A stretch of DNA of 64,000 nucleotides, from positions 134,075,968 to 134,139,967 of the forward strand of contig OZ018328.1 of assembly GCA_963969495.1 (NCBI GenBank). Reading direction: 5' to 3'. Position 1 is the first letter of the stretch. Each line of letters opens with the position of its first letter. The notes below the pieces were generated by a model. The model worked only from the letters and a program-made list of their open reading frames with translations, had not been told where the DNA came from and did no database searches. Shown here one piece after another: positions 21,776 to 33,578 of this stretch. Origin of the DNA: Ceratothoa steindachneri (Eukaryota; Arthropoda; Malacostraca; Isopoda; Cymothoidae). The translations under genes and the position numbers were made by a program.

Positions 21776-23782
21776 ATTCACAAAATCTCCTTTATGCGTG
21801 CGGCTCCTGTTTCTTGTTAGGTGATGCTACTTTACAGAAATTTATTCAGTTCTTTTTTTATAAACGCATGTCGAAGATTCCTCTCAATAATTCTTGCCCA
21901 TTTATTTTTTTCGATTTGCTGATAACTCAGTTTCATGATATTAAATTTTCGTAGTTCAGATCTCGTATTTTATATTCCAACTTTATGGTATAGTAAAACT
22001 CATCAAACCAATATTAGCTTTCGTTAACAATTTATTGACAAAAATACTGAGCTCATTGCAATATTGCATTCAATAAACCCCCCTTTGTTTCAAGGAGACT
22101 TTTGCCTTATTTTGTATAAACCAAAAACTTAGTTATCTTTACGAAAGTATTAACTCAGACCAAGGAAAGATATGTTTCTGTTTCTTTAATCTTATATCCT
22201 ATGTTCCCAGGCTTAAAGAGACAGACTAGTGAAACAAGTCTTAAGGCAAGATCCGTTAAAGCAAATGCACGATTATATTCCTCTATTATTCACGAAATGC
22301 ACTCGCATCTCTCTTTCCCTCTATCATTTTATAACTCTTCTCCCCCATTTTCCTGACGAATGAGGTGGCAAAAAGAAGTTTAACACTGACCCTCGAACCA
22401 ATATATTTTTGCCTCTTTGATTCGAAGAGGGTCCCGGAAGAAGCTAAAACTTATACGAATAATTCAACCCTTTCTTCTCATAAGCGGGTCAGTATTCCAG
22501 GTCGTCTGGTTCCCTCAACGCCCGGATATACATTTCTCATATTTTTTCTTAAAGAGGTCTCGCCCCTCCACCCCACTGTAACTTCTCCAGACACTCCACG
22601 CGATAAATACGTGAAATTTATGTACCATTCATGTGCGAATCTCAGGTATCTGAAACGATTGTTCTGTCCTAAGTCCAATCATTACAGTGATTTCCCCAAA
22701 TGTCAATGAATGCTGGTAGAAATCGTATGTATTGTTATTCAACGGAAGGAAGAATAGTATGTAATTAATTCAAATTAAATTATTGATTCGATAAATACAC
22801 GAATAAGAAAATGGTGAGAAAGGAGCATAAAAATGAAATAAAGAGAAGGTTTAAGGAAGGAGCGGCCAGGAAGGATCGTATTGATTTCTTATACTTGGCC
22901 GGTGGTCATCTGCATATTCACAGGACACTCTCTCTCTCCTTCTCTCACCCCCCCTCTCTCTCTCTCTTTCCCTTTATTTTATTTCTTTTCTTTTCTTTAG
23001 AGTTACTTTTCTTATTGCTCTTAATTCCTTTCTGTGAAGTATACAAACTGTCCTTTTTATTGACAGCAGAGCAAGAACAGTGAAAGAAAGACAAGGATAA
23101 AGTGTTGAAGAATGCTCTGTATTGATTTTACTCCAAATAATGGTGTTTGGCGATCTCGCCTATTTATCACCAAAGAGTCGCTTTTCATAACAAAATCCAA
23201 GAGGCGAAATTGCGAGTTGGATGAAGATTAAGTCTCTCTTTACTCTCTTTCTTGTTCCTCCCCGTGCAAAGATACGGATAATATTAATTTTAATTAAAAA
23301 GAAGAAAGGACAAATTAGATACGTATCTGCCCACGCAGTGAAATTAACAAGGAGTCTTATAAATTTGAGAGGTGATCCACTTCATTTAGTCTTCAGAGAG
23401 CCTTCCTTTTGCGCAATTTTGACGCCTCATCTGGTCCTTTTTAAGGTCGCTAAAGTCCCCTCTCCCGAGAGCAATTGATCGAATGCAATCGTGAGTATTG
23501 CAGAAAATATAAAAGAGTAAATCTATTATAGCGATTTGTCTCGATTTATTACATTAATTGGCTTGCCAATGACTCATTTGGTTACATTGCACTAAGGGAG
23601 TAATCGGGGAAAAAACGCACTCAAAAATTTGACCACCTTTTTCAACTCCTTTAATTTCAGCCAACCATTAATCAGCATTAGAAAATGACGCGTTCTGATT
23701 GGCTAATGGGAATGTCTCATTATCTAAATGAAAGAAAATGGAACTCATAAAAGAACATTTCTTGATTTTTTCGTCACACTAG

Positions 23783-23783
<1 letters not shown>
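21776..23783. other. No recognisable gene; CT-rich tract inside
   Basis: AT-rich DNA with a (CT)n-type pyrimidine tract at about 22926-22972. Open frames 22365-22709 and 22811-23083 (plus) and 22478-22678 (minus) have no motif I recognise; the first two are possible but unsupported small ORFs. Confidence 0.5.
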
Positions 23784-23834
<51 letters not shown>

Positions 23835-23835
23835 T
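23784..23835. repeat. (AT)n microsatellite
   Basis: AT run of about 50 bp with one interruption near its right end. Confidence 0.95.
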
Positions 23836-25620
23836 GATGGAAAATGAAATTAAACCAACTAATAACTTCTTTCCTTAGAAAATAATTGGGCAATTATGAA
23901 GTAATAGTAAAAAGAGGTTCCCAGTAATTAATTTTTGCTTAATCTCTTCTTTTTATGGAATAATCATTTGAGGATTTTTATCCGCCTATATTAGGCAGAC
24001 TACATTTAGGAGCAGAATTCTTTGGACCGAACAATTATAATGAAAAATATGGGGCTGGGCAATTTTTTTTATATATAGGGGAAGAATTGAATTAATTAAT
24101 GCACTCTTTTAGAAATTAATTTCCAGGAAGCTTTTCAATGAAGCGATAAAAAAACAAGAATTGCGGGCTTTATTTATTTGCAGTAATTTCACTTTCACAA
24201 TGTTTTGCTTCTGGCAATGAATTTGGAGGTGGACTCATAAGGATAATAATACAATAAAGCTGCTCTGTAGAAATTAGAAAGAGGTAAACGGAAGAAGAAA
24301 TAAATACAAAGGAGAAATCATTACTCTCAAGTAGAGCCATTGCATCAATCGAAAAATATTAGACCATCTTTGCATTCCGGCCTAAAATTTTAGTGCCAAT
24401 TTTAAAAACTACATCACATTTATGGGAAAGGGAGGGAGGGCAAGCGATTAGCTTTTCTCTCTTAACTGCAGAGAATGAAAGAACAGATCGATGAAGACGT
24501 CAAAAGCAGGGGAATGGATGGGATACTGCTTCTGTTTCCATGGCGACAAATATTCATTAATATATGCCATAGCACCGGGTAGCATAACTTAAATATGATC
24601 CGCATATTAATGGGTTTCCTATTAATGATGAATTGAAGTCACAATTTCATATTTTCACGCTTTCCAATTTAGATGAAATGATTCTAATTTTGTTCTTAGT
24701 AGGAAAATTATAGTTGATTTAATATACCATTTATCTACTGCCATTTCTCCTTACAATGGTTAATTGGCAGAGTAGATCACTCTTTTCCCGCTAGCAATAT
24801 ACTAGTCTACTTATATATGTACTTCAAGTACCAGTAAATCGGCTAAAAAGGTTATAGCTAAAATGAAAGTATCTATGGTTAGTTTCTTAAGATGAGTGCT
24901 AGGTAATCTTTCGCTGGCTAACACCAGGGAAAGGAACAACGGCAAGGTGAATTAAATCTGCGTTAATTTCTAGTGCCTATTCATTTTATCATTTAACATT
25001 CAATTATGGGAGACTATACAATCGATTTCTCCTGGCTTTATATACTTAAATATAAAATAAATATCTTTAATTACTAAACAAGCGTTACAGAGTTCAAGTG
25101 TCAATGCCGAACAAACTTAGTTTTTCCCCTTTAAACTCTTTAACAAGGGTGAATTTCACATAAGAAATATAAAGCGTTATTTGGAATAACTTCATCTGTG
25201 CTCGTCTCGGCGAAATTGTTTAAGAGCTTAATATTTTGTGGAAAAGAATGGAATCCATTCCTTTGAAGTATCATAGTTTTCACTATATCTATTGATAAAT
25301 AATAGCATGTGTTTCTGGATGAATCTCTTAAATGCCCTGGCCCTTTACATAACGTCCTTGCATCAATTAAAGAAGGTTATAATGCGTTGCCTAAACCTTT
25401 AAATGATAATTTAGTTTCTTATTTCAATTGATTTTGTACTACAGTATTTAAGGGATTAACGTCGGGGGCTTTGGAATAAAGAGAGTCCTGGTAGCTCGTG
25501 TGCACCAATCATTAGGAACCGTATGTTTCTGTATCTTAGGCTTTTAATCATTTGGCAAATAGATGAAGAATAATAATAAAAAAAAAATTCTTGTGTCAGG
25601 AACGAGGTCACAATCTGAAA
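23836..25620. other. No gene seen
   Basis: 1.8 kb of AT-rich sequence with no open frame long enough to list and no repeat boundary noticed. Confidence 0.6.
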
Positions 25621-25624
25621 TAGT

Positions 25625-25885
25625 CACCCATAACTGCATATCTGGGCTCATTCCCCAATTCGCGCTCTTTCCCACTAGGAAGACACTCGTCTCTGCTGTA
25701 TAGGTAATCGTAAATTCTCTGCAGTTGCCCCTAAGCCATGGAATGCCCTACCAGCTGACGTACGCACCTCTTCCTCCCACCTATTCTGTCCGGCCTTTTT
25801 CTAATCGAAGGACGGACAGACACCCAACGAAAGCTCAAAGGTTTTGAAGGCCACCATATAAATTTTCTATTATTATTATTAGTAT
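25625..25885 (+). mobile_element. LINE 3'-terminal fragment
   Basis: Plus-strand translation gives NRKFSAVAPKPWNALPADVR followed by a short hydrophobic stretch, matching the WNxLPxxVR block near the C-terminus of many LINE reverse transcriptases. After about 100 bp of untranslated sequence it ends in an (ATT)n tail (about 25868-25880), a typical LINE 3' end. Only the last part of the element is present. Confidence 0.6.
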
Positions 25886-27518
25886 AAGACAAGCGTATTC
25901 ATTCATTCAAATAGGGGCGCCTGCACGTTTAGCTTTTGTGAACAATTTAATTTCTGCACTATTGTCAACCATTCAACGTATCTTCCATTGGTTGTCGGAA
26001 TCAGTAAGTTGTACTATTTGTATAATTTTCTACAGTGGACAAACAAAACCTTTGGCATGGGGAAAAATCATTTTCCTCATATTCTTTAACTTGGTTTGCG
26101 AAGACTCTTTATCTCTTTTAAGGTGATATACAAAAGTATATGTTATTGCTTGGCCCTTCTTTCGCCATTTCTTCTCTTTGCTAACATGAATCTTATATTT
26201 CAGTGCTTTGCTCCATTAAAAGACTTAAAAAACACATCTTTAAATTGTTCAGATTCTTCAAATTGTTCCAAATTTACGGCAAGTTATTTAAATCTACATT
26301 TTGTTGGAACCTTTCATTAGTTATGATGGCAAGTGGAACACACATTAATCATATCATGTTTTATGAACACCAGGAAGGGAGTTATGCCACATTGGCGATA
26401 GAAAAATTATAGATTTGTATGTAAATGTGCTGAATTTTCGTAAATCTCAGCATTGATTAAAAAAAAATCCCTTCCATTTATTTCCCACTAAATTCTTTTG
26501 AGGATAGAAACTGCAATTGACCTCTATGCTTTTAAGGCCCTTGTGTAGTCTAAACGTAGAAAGAAAAGTCCTTAAATTAACAAGTGAAAATTTCAAGATG
26601 AAATTGTAATTAAGCTTCTTATAAACAGTAAAAATCCCAAAAGTGATGCTTTGTTGTCCCATGATCTTATGAAGGACAACGTTTGCTCATCTATTGATAC
26701 ATCTCTATTGACTTGGAATGGCCGTAATTCATTTAAGGATAGAATTGTTATACGAGATGAAAAGTGTTTTTTTCACTGCAATGTTATGCGCAAAAATCAT
26801 TGTCTTGATTAAAAACAAAAAAAAAGAATTCTCACTGCTAGATGTGGTTTCGAACAGAAGAAGGCAATCCTTCAGAGTTATTAATTACTATTAACTGTTC
26901 AATAAGGAGAAATCCGTTACTGTAGACCTAAATATTTAACAAATGTAACATTTGAATTGAGCTTGAGAACAAAAAACGTCTTTTCCCTGTCAACCAAAAG
27001 GTTGTTTCTTCCATTATAAATTACGCCTACACGTGCCAAGTTTGAATACCTACAAAATGACTGTTAGATTGGAAAGTGTTTGCCCATCTAACATATTAAT
27101 CAGACCAATTTAAGTAGCTACATCACCTGAATGACAAAGTTTAGGCTAGTAGGAAAGAGGTATAAAAGGATATAAAATCGTATAAATATCTGTAGCTCAG
27201 GGTACATTATTTGAGAATAAGGCCCGGCTAATTAGACTGAGAGTGGAGAATTTTATTCTGATCTTTCAGTTTTACTTCTTCCGAAATAGTCACATGAGAA
27301 TTGAGAAGCAGAGAATCATCAACGGATGGGGCGGCTCTTTATGTAGCTGGGTTGTGGCTAGTAAAGGCGCAACCGGCCTCATACAACGATGTGTGGTAAA
27401 GGAGGCAAGATTTGGCAAGAGAAAGGAAGTACAATAAGATGATAATACACTAAGAATTTGGGCAATGCAATAAATTATCTTAGCATGTCATAACATGGAT
27501 TAATATATATGTGTCAAT
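25886..27518. other. No gene seen
   Basis: AT-rich. Small open frames (25938-26126, 26096-26320, 26203-26412, 27243-27437) show no recognised domain. Confidence 0.5.
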
Positions 27519-28108
27519 CAGTGGCGTGCAGTCAATGAAAGCAAGGCCCTATTTAAGAAGAAAAGAAAAGGAATCACACCCCAACAATTAATATGACAGC
27601 ATATTCAATTTTATTTTCACATTTATGTTTGCCTATACTTGTATAGAGTACCGTTCACTTTCAATCGAACCGGCGTTAGACCCTGATGAGCCCAACTGCA
27701 ATTGGAAAAAGAAATGCATCGTTTTCGTCGAGATTTCGACTCTTCATTTTTTCTCTTAATTACAATAATAGTTTTGCTTTTTGGTGCTTTGGAATGAATA
27801 GCTTAAAAGATGTTTTTCTTTTATGAGCGATAATATATACTCATTAGAGATTTATGATTTTTATCTAGACATTTCAACGGCGTGTTAGAATTAAGAAAAA
27901 AAAAACCTATTTTTATACGGAAAAGGAAGCAAATATCTAGGAAAAGCAACAAAATATTAAAGACACAGTGACGTAACTATTAATCTGCTCTGAAGCTTAA
28001 ACAATTTTTTAGGTTATATTTAAATAATGGTTCTAAGAAAGAAAGCAGCTAAATGAAAAACTATAGTACGGTTAAGCTCTTATATCTTAAGCATTTTGTT
28101 AATTAATA

Positions 28109-29625
28109 CAGTCCTGATCATAAGTATAGGACCATTTGAAAAACTGTAAAAATGGACATTTCACACCTTTCGATACTTATAAGGTTCTAAGTGAAGCTTC
28201 CATATACTAAAAGCTAAATTGTAGCTGATACAAACAAACATAGTTTAAAAAAATTAAAGAGTAAAGATAGTTTACTAAAATAAGCTGCTCAACACCTGAT
28301 CAAAAGTTTAAGACAACAGCGCATAATAGTCTAAATTTGCGCTAGTTCTCGGATTCTGTGTCATTTATCCTTTGGAGCTCACGGTTTTAAGACGTCATAA
28401 TGCTTAGAGTAGGTAAACTTTCATTACTTAAACGTGGTCGGATCGTTGAACTGCATAAGCAAGGCCTGTCGCAGCGTGCATCGCTGCCGAAATTGGACGC
28501 AGTAAAACAGTGATTTGCAATTTCCTGAAATATCCCGAGGGCTATGGAACAGCGAAGTTAAGTGGTAGACCCCCAAAAATTACGGCAACACTAGGTAGGA
28601 GGACCAACAGGGTTGTTCGTCAAGACACGGCACGGTCCTCAAGTCAGATTAAGGCACTCACCGATGATGATTGCAGTCTAATAACCATTAGACTTCATCT
28701 CAGAGGGAAAGGCATGAAAAATGAAAAAAACGGTTTCAAGCGCCTCGTCTGCTTCAATGTCACAAAACCGCCCTATCAGAGTTCTCCAGGGAGCACCAGA
28801 CATGGGAAATCGCAAAGTAGAGAAAGGTTATATTCTCTGATGAGAAAAAATTAATCTTCACGGTCCTGACGGTTTCCAACGTTACTGTCATGACAAGCAG
28901 ATCCCAGCTGAGACATTTTCTACACGATACAGTGGTGGAGGCTCCATCATGGTGTGGAGGGCTTTTTTCTTCAATGGAACAATGGAGCTTCAGGTTGTGA
29001 AGGAGCGTCAGACGGCGGCTGGCTATGTAGAGATGATGCAGAGAGCATCCCTCACGACGGAGGCCCTCGTCTGTGTGGTGATGACTGAGTCTTCCAAATT
29101 CACAATGTTCTCTTGACAAAGACCTACCTCCAAGAGAATGACGTCCCTCTTTTACACTATCATGCGTGTTGACCGGATCTAAACCCAATTGAAAACATTT
29201 GGAGATGGATGGCAAGGGAAGTCTATAAAAATGAACATTAGTTCATGACATTGGGTGCCTTTCGTGAGGCCATCTTCACCACCTAGAGTAATGTTACCCC
29301 ATCGCTCTTAGAAACTCTCGTATCAGGCATGCGACGTTGAATTTTTTAGGCTATCAACAAGAATGGTGGAGCCACTCACTACTGAGTCCTTGTTCTAAAG
29401 GTTTAATTCTGTTTTGAAGTTTTTTTATGTTTTGGGAGTATTGGTCTTAAACTTTTGATCAGCTAAGGAGTAGCTCATTGGAGTAAACTGTCTTTTCTCT
29501 TTAATTTTTTAAACTACCTTTGTTTGACTCAGCTAAAATTCACCTAGAACCTTATATGAATCTGAAGGTGCGAAATGTCTATTTTAACAGTTTTTCAACT
29601 GGTCCGAAACTTATGATCAGGACTG
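28109..29625 (+). mobile_element. Tc1-family transposon, complete ends, mutated
   Basis: Both ends start CAGTCCTGATCATAAGT and are flanked by TA (28107-28108 and 29626-29627). The inverted repeats are long, about 210 bp each, with an inner conserved block around CCTGATCAAAAGTTTAAGAC (left) and its inverted partner GTCTTAAACTTTTGATCAG (right), the IR/DR arrangement typical of many Tc1-like elements. Length is 1517 bp, about normal. Between the repeats lies one decayed transposase gene. It sits inside the hAT-type element described above, so it is the younger of the two. Confidence 0.9.
28400..29385 (+). pseudogene. Tc1-like transposase, multiple frameshifts
   Basis: ATG 28400 opens RGRIVELHKQGLSQRA (first helix-turn-helix). 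Shifted frames then give [65 protein letters not shown] (first catalytic Asp), [48 protein letters not shown] and finally PDLNPIENIWRWMAREVYKN with the third catalytic residue (Glu) present. The second Asp block (normally QQDNAxxH) is eroded. At least five frame changes and several stops (TGA, TAG, TAA) occur over 330 codons. The enzyme would cut and paste the element in the nucleus; this copy cannot. Confidence 0.88.
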
Positions 29626-30149
29626 TACTTCCTGGATTGTTGCAGGTTTGAGATCAGTAGCCCTAAGATAGTGCTTAGATAAGTTTGATGTATTGTTTAT
29701 TCATTTTTTAAAGTGATAACCCCCTTTTAAACCAAATTAATACAAATGAAGTTGCGAGAAAATGCGATTGCATTATTGACAAATTATTGGAAAGGAAATT
29801 CAGTGCAATGACTCATAATGAAACAAAACTATTATTAAAACAGGTAGGCCTACGCCAACACTAGATCTGTCACCCAAAACAGTGTTACACTCGCAAATAC
29901 AATGTAGGCCAATATGATAGAACATCTTGGCTAAATGGTTGTAAATTACTTACGGAAGCTATTTTAAAATTTAAGTAAAGTTTAAAGAAAAGTAACATTT
30001 AAAAAAAATTAACATTTAAATAAAAGTCAGTAGCTTACAATTTTCTAATTATTTTTAATGAACGACATATTTTACTTCACTTAACATATTTATTTTTGTA
30101 AAACCTGAAATGCTTCCTCATCTTCAAAAGTCACCACACGCCACTGCTG

Positions 30150-30530
30150 TATATTCATTCATCTTCCCTCCGACATCCAGATTTCGAAGAACACCCCACT
30201 CTTCCTGCTATTTTCTTGGGCTCAGACCTGGGTGCTTTCTCACACCATATGGTGCTGTGTTGTGATGTAGTGAGAGATAACTAACGAAACGTTTTTTTCG
30301 GAAAATCTTCTGGTTCTCTTGTATCCTCTTCCGGAACTGTTTCTCGGACTCGCCGATGTATTTGGTAGGGCAAGCAAACTCTGCATCGAAGCGACGCAGG
30401 AATTTTTCTAGGAGGGGTGGGGTAGGGCTCTTATCATTCACTGTTGTGCGATTGTTCCGCATACTATTTGAAGGCTTATCTGCTACTTTGATCCTGACGG
30501 GGTGAAGTATGGAGAAGTACGCCGTTTAAT
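30150..30530 (-). pseudogene. Penelope-like element, GIY-YIG endonuclease fragment
   Basis: On the reverse strand an open reading contains VRIKVADKPSNSMRNN, a short linker, DAEFACPTKYIGESEKQFRK and RIQENQKI...HHNTAPYG. This matches the C-terminal region of Penelope-like elements: the xxKPSNxxRN block followed by the GIY-YIG domain (here KYIGESEKQFRKRIQE, with the usual YIGETGR region partly changed). The Cys pair before the Tyr-Ile-Gly motif is reduced. The reverse transcriptase itself is not in view. Stop near 30208. It lies just outside the right end of the hAT-type element. Confidence 0.65.
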
Positions 30531-30691
30531 TCTGATCTTCGGGCCACGTACGGAAGTTCACAATGCTTATCTAACGGCAGATAAAAAAAATACCTTAAAA
30601 ATAAGGAAAGACTGAGTCATAATTGTTTTCTTCGTTTTATAAGATCAAACATAGATTAAGAAAGAAGGAAGAGAGAGAAAAAACAAGGCGT

Positions 30692-30935
30692 GGACTATAG
30701 CTTACTCGTTAGAGCAGTAGCCTGAACAGCGAACAGCACTCGATGACACAAATAGGTTCGAAACCCACCCATTTATTCAATTACATTAACGAGCAAAAGT
30801 TTATATTAATTTATCCAGTTTTTCTATCACTCTCTTCCTTCTTTATTAATCTATTTAATCTTTTTTGGTCATATGAAAAGAAGAGAGAGCTTAGGAATTG
30901 GTCTCTATTTATTCCATATGTGTTAAGTATTAAGT
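30692..30935 (+). mobile_element. tRNA-headed SINE, copy 1
   Basis: TAGCTTACTCGTTAGAGCAG at about 30697-30716 holds an A box and GGTTCGAAACC at about 30755 a perfect B box, at tRNA spacing. The body that follows (ACGAGCAAAAGTTTATATT..., CTCTCTTCCTTC..., TTTTGGTCATATGAAAAGA) recurs in diverged form 340 bp downstream, so this is a repeat family rather than a lone tRNA pseudogene. Confidence 0.65.
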
Positions 30936-31052
30936 ATCCATCCATCATGTCACATGTTTATTGTGATTTTACATTCATTATGAATCGATTGAGTGCCTCT
31001 CCTAATGAAGCTTTCTTCTCAAAATATGGGTACTTACCGATAGTGTCGGCTT

Positions 31053-31258
31053 AGATGTGGGCCAGATCTTATTCTTCAGGGCATAATTTTGAATCCCAGG
31101 ATTTTTATTTCGAATTAACGTGTAAAAAGAGTCTATATTATTTTATCTCTTTTGCTATCTCTCTCTTCCTCTTTTCCCTATCCTACGTTTGGTCTTATAA
31201 AAAGATGAAATCGCTTGTGAATTATTCCTTCGCCCTGCCCTTACACTTTTTTTAGGGT
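31053..31258 (+). mobile_element. tRNA-headed SINE, copy 2 (degraded head)
   Basis: GTGGGCCAGATCTTATTCTTCAG..TTTTGAATCCC is an eroded version of the copy 1 head. The body blocks AACGTGTAAAAAGAGTCTATA, CTCTCTCTTCCTCT and TTTGGTCTTATAAAAAGATG align with copy 1. Confidence 0.55.
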
Positions 31259-31541
31259 ATTACTTTAAAAACAAATTTCTTTTATTCCTATTGAGTTTGA
31301 TTCATGTTTATTATTCATATTTTTTGTTTAATTTAGTTTCAAATTTTAAATTTTCCTTTCTTGGTTAAACTCGTATTTATCGATCGCTTTATCCCTTGCA
31401 GTCAACTGTTTTTAACATATTTTTTCAATATCATATAACCGTAAATTAACTTATATTTAACTACTTGCTTATCATTCTGATTGCATTTCCGTTACCTCTC
31501 TTGTTGAGTTTTACTTATTTTTCATATTGTAACTAATATTG

Positions 31542-31544
<3 letters not shown>
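31259..31544. other. No gene seen
   Basis: T-rich spacer between the second SINE copy and the AT run. Confidence 0.5.

Positions 31545-31581
<37 letters not shown>
31545..31581. repeat. (AT)n microsatellite at Helitron 3' flank
   Basis: AT run immediately next to the Helitron 3' end, fitting the known preference of Helitrons for A|T target sites. Confidence 0.93.
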
Positions 31582-31582
<1 letters not shown>

Positions 31583-31583
<1 letters not shown>

Positions 31584-32544
31584 TAGTAGAGATACCCTTA
31601 TTGCCCGGGTAAAATGTGCGTTCAGAAATAAAGTAAGACGGATTTTATCTTTTCTTTTTTTATTCTTCACAAACAATATTCTCATTCTATGAACTAAACT
31701 TAATCTTGTTGTTCAGCACAGATACAGAACTTCTTGATCTACAATATTCTTAGTTTTTCTTGTGGAGCATATACAAACAGATTACTTTTGCTTCTAAATG
31801 TAGAGCAATCAACTTAAAGTTGACCATAAGAAAATAGGGTTCCTCTAATTGCAACTATGCTCCTAATAGAGTTTCACCTTACGACTTTTTTAATTCATAT
31901 TGTAAAACCTACACGGATTGGGAAATGTAGTCTTCTGAATTTAGATGGCAATTTTGACCCTGATGGAGTTAGGGGTATTCTGTGAATGAAGACATCCTTT
32001 CCTTTTCCACTTACAGTAAGAAGGGTTGCCACTATGACATGTGGCATCAAATTCTTTACCACTATCCGAGTGCTATTACAGAGTTTTGTTGGTTCCAAAT
32101 TGCGCAACATTATTTAGATTTACTACCTTCAGTTCAAGTCCGTGAGGAGATATTCCAAGAGGTTCTAGAGAGTTTAGAAACCCTGTTGTATAATCAACTA
32201 TTTGAGTATGATCCGAAATTGTATCAACTGTCTTGAAAATTTGTTTACTTCCTGAGATGGTAAAATGTAGATGTTTATTGATTCTGCAGACAGTTTTAAT
32301 TCGAAGCCAATATATCTCTTTCAAAAAGCTAGTTGTAGATTTTGTAGTTTTTCTGACGATTATCATTTTTATTAATAACTATGCAGAAAAGAGATATTTT
32401 TATTCCACCATCAGCATCAAGATGTACTTTGACATTGCCCAGTGTCAGAATGTTTTTGGCAAATTGTGCTGACAGTTGATAACCAAAGAGCTCTGCTCTC
32501 ATATTTGTGTTTAGAGACAGTGTTATAATATTTCTACACAAGGA

Positions 32545-32545
<1 letters not shown>
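31583..32545 (-). mobile_element. Helitron 3' part with PIF1-type helicase remnant
   Basis: Reading the reverse strand, the element ends with a small hairpin (TACCC, nine bases, GGGTA; plus positions 31593-31611), ten or so bases, then CTAG followed by T at 31582. Helitrons end in CTRR before a T after a hairpin, and this end resembles known arthropod Helitron termini. Upstream are the remains of a PIF1-type helicase. The 5' side is cut at an (AT)n run near 32546, so the Rep domain and 5' TC end are missing. Confidence 0.75.
31690..32545 (-). pseudogene. PIF1-like DNA helicase, C-terminal part (Helitron-encoded)
   Basis: Blocks in order on the reverse strand: LSLNTNMRAELFGY and NILTLGNVKV (about 32500-32400), SGSKQIFKTVDTISDHTQIV, YTTGFLNSLEPLGISPHGLE and KVVNL, then after a frameshift MLRNLEPTKLCNSTRIVVKN, LTVSGKGKDVFIHRIPLTPS and FRRLHFPIRVGFTI, and finally, further shifted, RGTLFSYGQL and NLFVYAPQEKLRIL. 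This is the family order of the last part of Helitron PIF1 helicases. The Walker A/B region is not included. At least three frame changes and several stops exclude function. Confidence 0.78.

Positions 32546-32546
<1 letters not shown>

Positions 32547-32577
<31 letters not shown>
32547..32577. repeat. (AT)n microsatellite
   Basis: Short AT run cutting the Helitron helicase remnant on its upstream side. Confidence 0.93.
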
Positions 32578-32583
<6 letters not shown>

Positions 32584-32699
32584 GTGGGAGGGGTATTTAA
32601 GGTCGTTTTTATGTTAATAAAATAAGTATATTTCAGCAAAAATAAATATATTTGAAGGAAAATTTATGCAATTACTCTTTATAATTGTTTTTAATCAAA

Positions 32700-32843
32700 T
32701 TATTCTATGAAACCACCTTCGGCTTTGATAACCTGATGATGGATTGGGTAATCCGAAACGTTGCTTGGAATAAATGAGAATGTCACTGATGGTCGTATCC
32801 TTCCCACTGCAATTAAAATTTTGCCTGGTTAGAAGCAATCTTG

Positions 32844-32848
<5 letters not shown>
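32700..32848 (+). ncRNA. Hammerhead-like motif in a possible Penelope-type terminal repeat
   Basis: CTGATGA (32733-32739) and GAAAC (32755-32759) are separated by a perfect 5-bp hairpin, GGATT loop GGGT AATCC. ACGTT (32758-32762) can pair with AATGT (32779-32783), followed by C at 32784, the expected cleavage-site position. These are the core, stem II and stem III of a hammerhead ribozyme, a motif known from Penelope-like element terminal repeats. I could not form a stem I with the visible flanks, so the motif may be inactive or a coincidence. A long (AT)n run follows immediately. Confidence 0.4.

Positions 32849-32925
<77 letters not shown>
32848..32925. repeat. (AT)n microsatellite
   Basis: AT run of about 78 bp. 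Confidence 0.96.
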
Positions 32926-32928
<3 letters not shown>

Positions 32929-33578
32929 GGCTCTGCTATTAAATGGCTACACGGCAATTCAGATTTCTACAAATAAGCCATCTGGAGAGTGCCTCTGATT
33001 TCCATATCAGGCACTCGCGTCCCCGGAGGCGGGCTACCCTGCAAATGGTATATGCAGAGTTGCACATCCTCCTGGCCTGACTGCCTTCAACCAAGACCTG
33101 GGTCACTTAGTGGACCTCCTCTCTTGGTTCAGGTCTAGAGATGCTGGTGCAGTCACACTGTCCCTTTATGCACCCGTTCCACTGACACGGCCATTTTCAC
33201 TACTTTTTCTGCGGTCACCCCAATCTCTCCGATACTTAGTACCTAACCGGATCCTTCATCCTGTCTTGCTTATCACACCACTTGTATGACTAGGTCTCGG
33301 TTTCTCTCAGGGCAACAATGAAGTAATATATTATCACTACCAGTGGTATCGGCCGGGACACAAATGAGAGGTTCCTGTAGCGTCAATCCCTCTTTAGGGC
33401 CAAAGTCATGTATGCAGCCGCGGGTAATACGGCTGAACGAATAATATTATCGATTGATATCTCTATTAAAATTACAATTCCTCACTCAACCAACGAAAAA
33501 TAATAAGATTTAAGCAGGCCGAGATAAATATTGAATCAGCTTTATGGTCCTGATACATAACTATTAAAACAACAACCA

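Larger units (their letters stand above)
27519..30146. mobile_element. Non-coding hAT-type element with nested Tc1
   Basis: The left end reads CAGTGGCGTGCAGTCAATGA. The right end, reverse-complemented, reads CAGTGGCGTGTGGTGACTTT, so the first ten bases match perfectly and resemble a hAT terminus. Adjacent 8-bp flanks are GTGTCAAT (left) and CTGTATAT (right), agreeing at five of eight positions, a weak target duplication. Without the Tc1 insertion (28109-29625) the element is about 1.1 kb and shows no transposase, so it would be non-autonomous. The assignment rests mainly on the ends. Confidence 0.5.

Noticed and set aside
22365..22709. 114-residue open frame
   Set aside because: No motif, no neighbouring gene structure, overlapped by another frame on the opposite strand.
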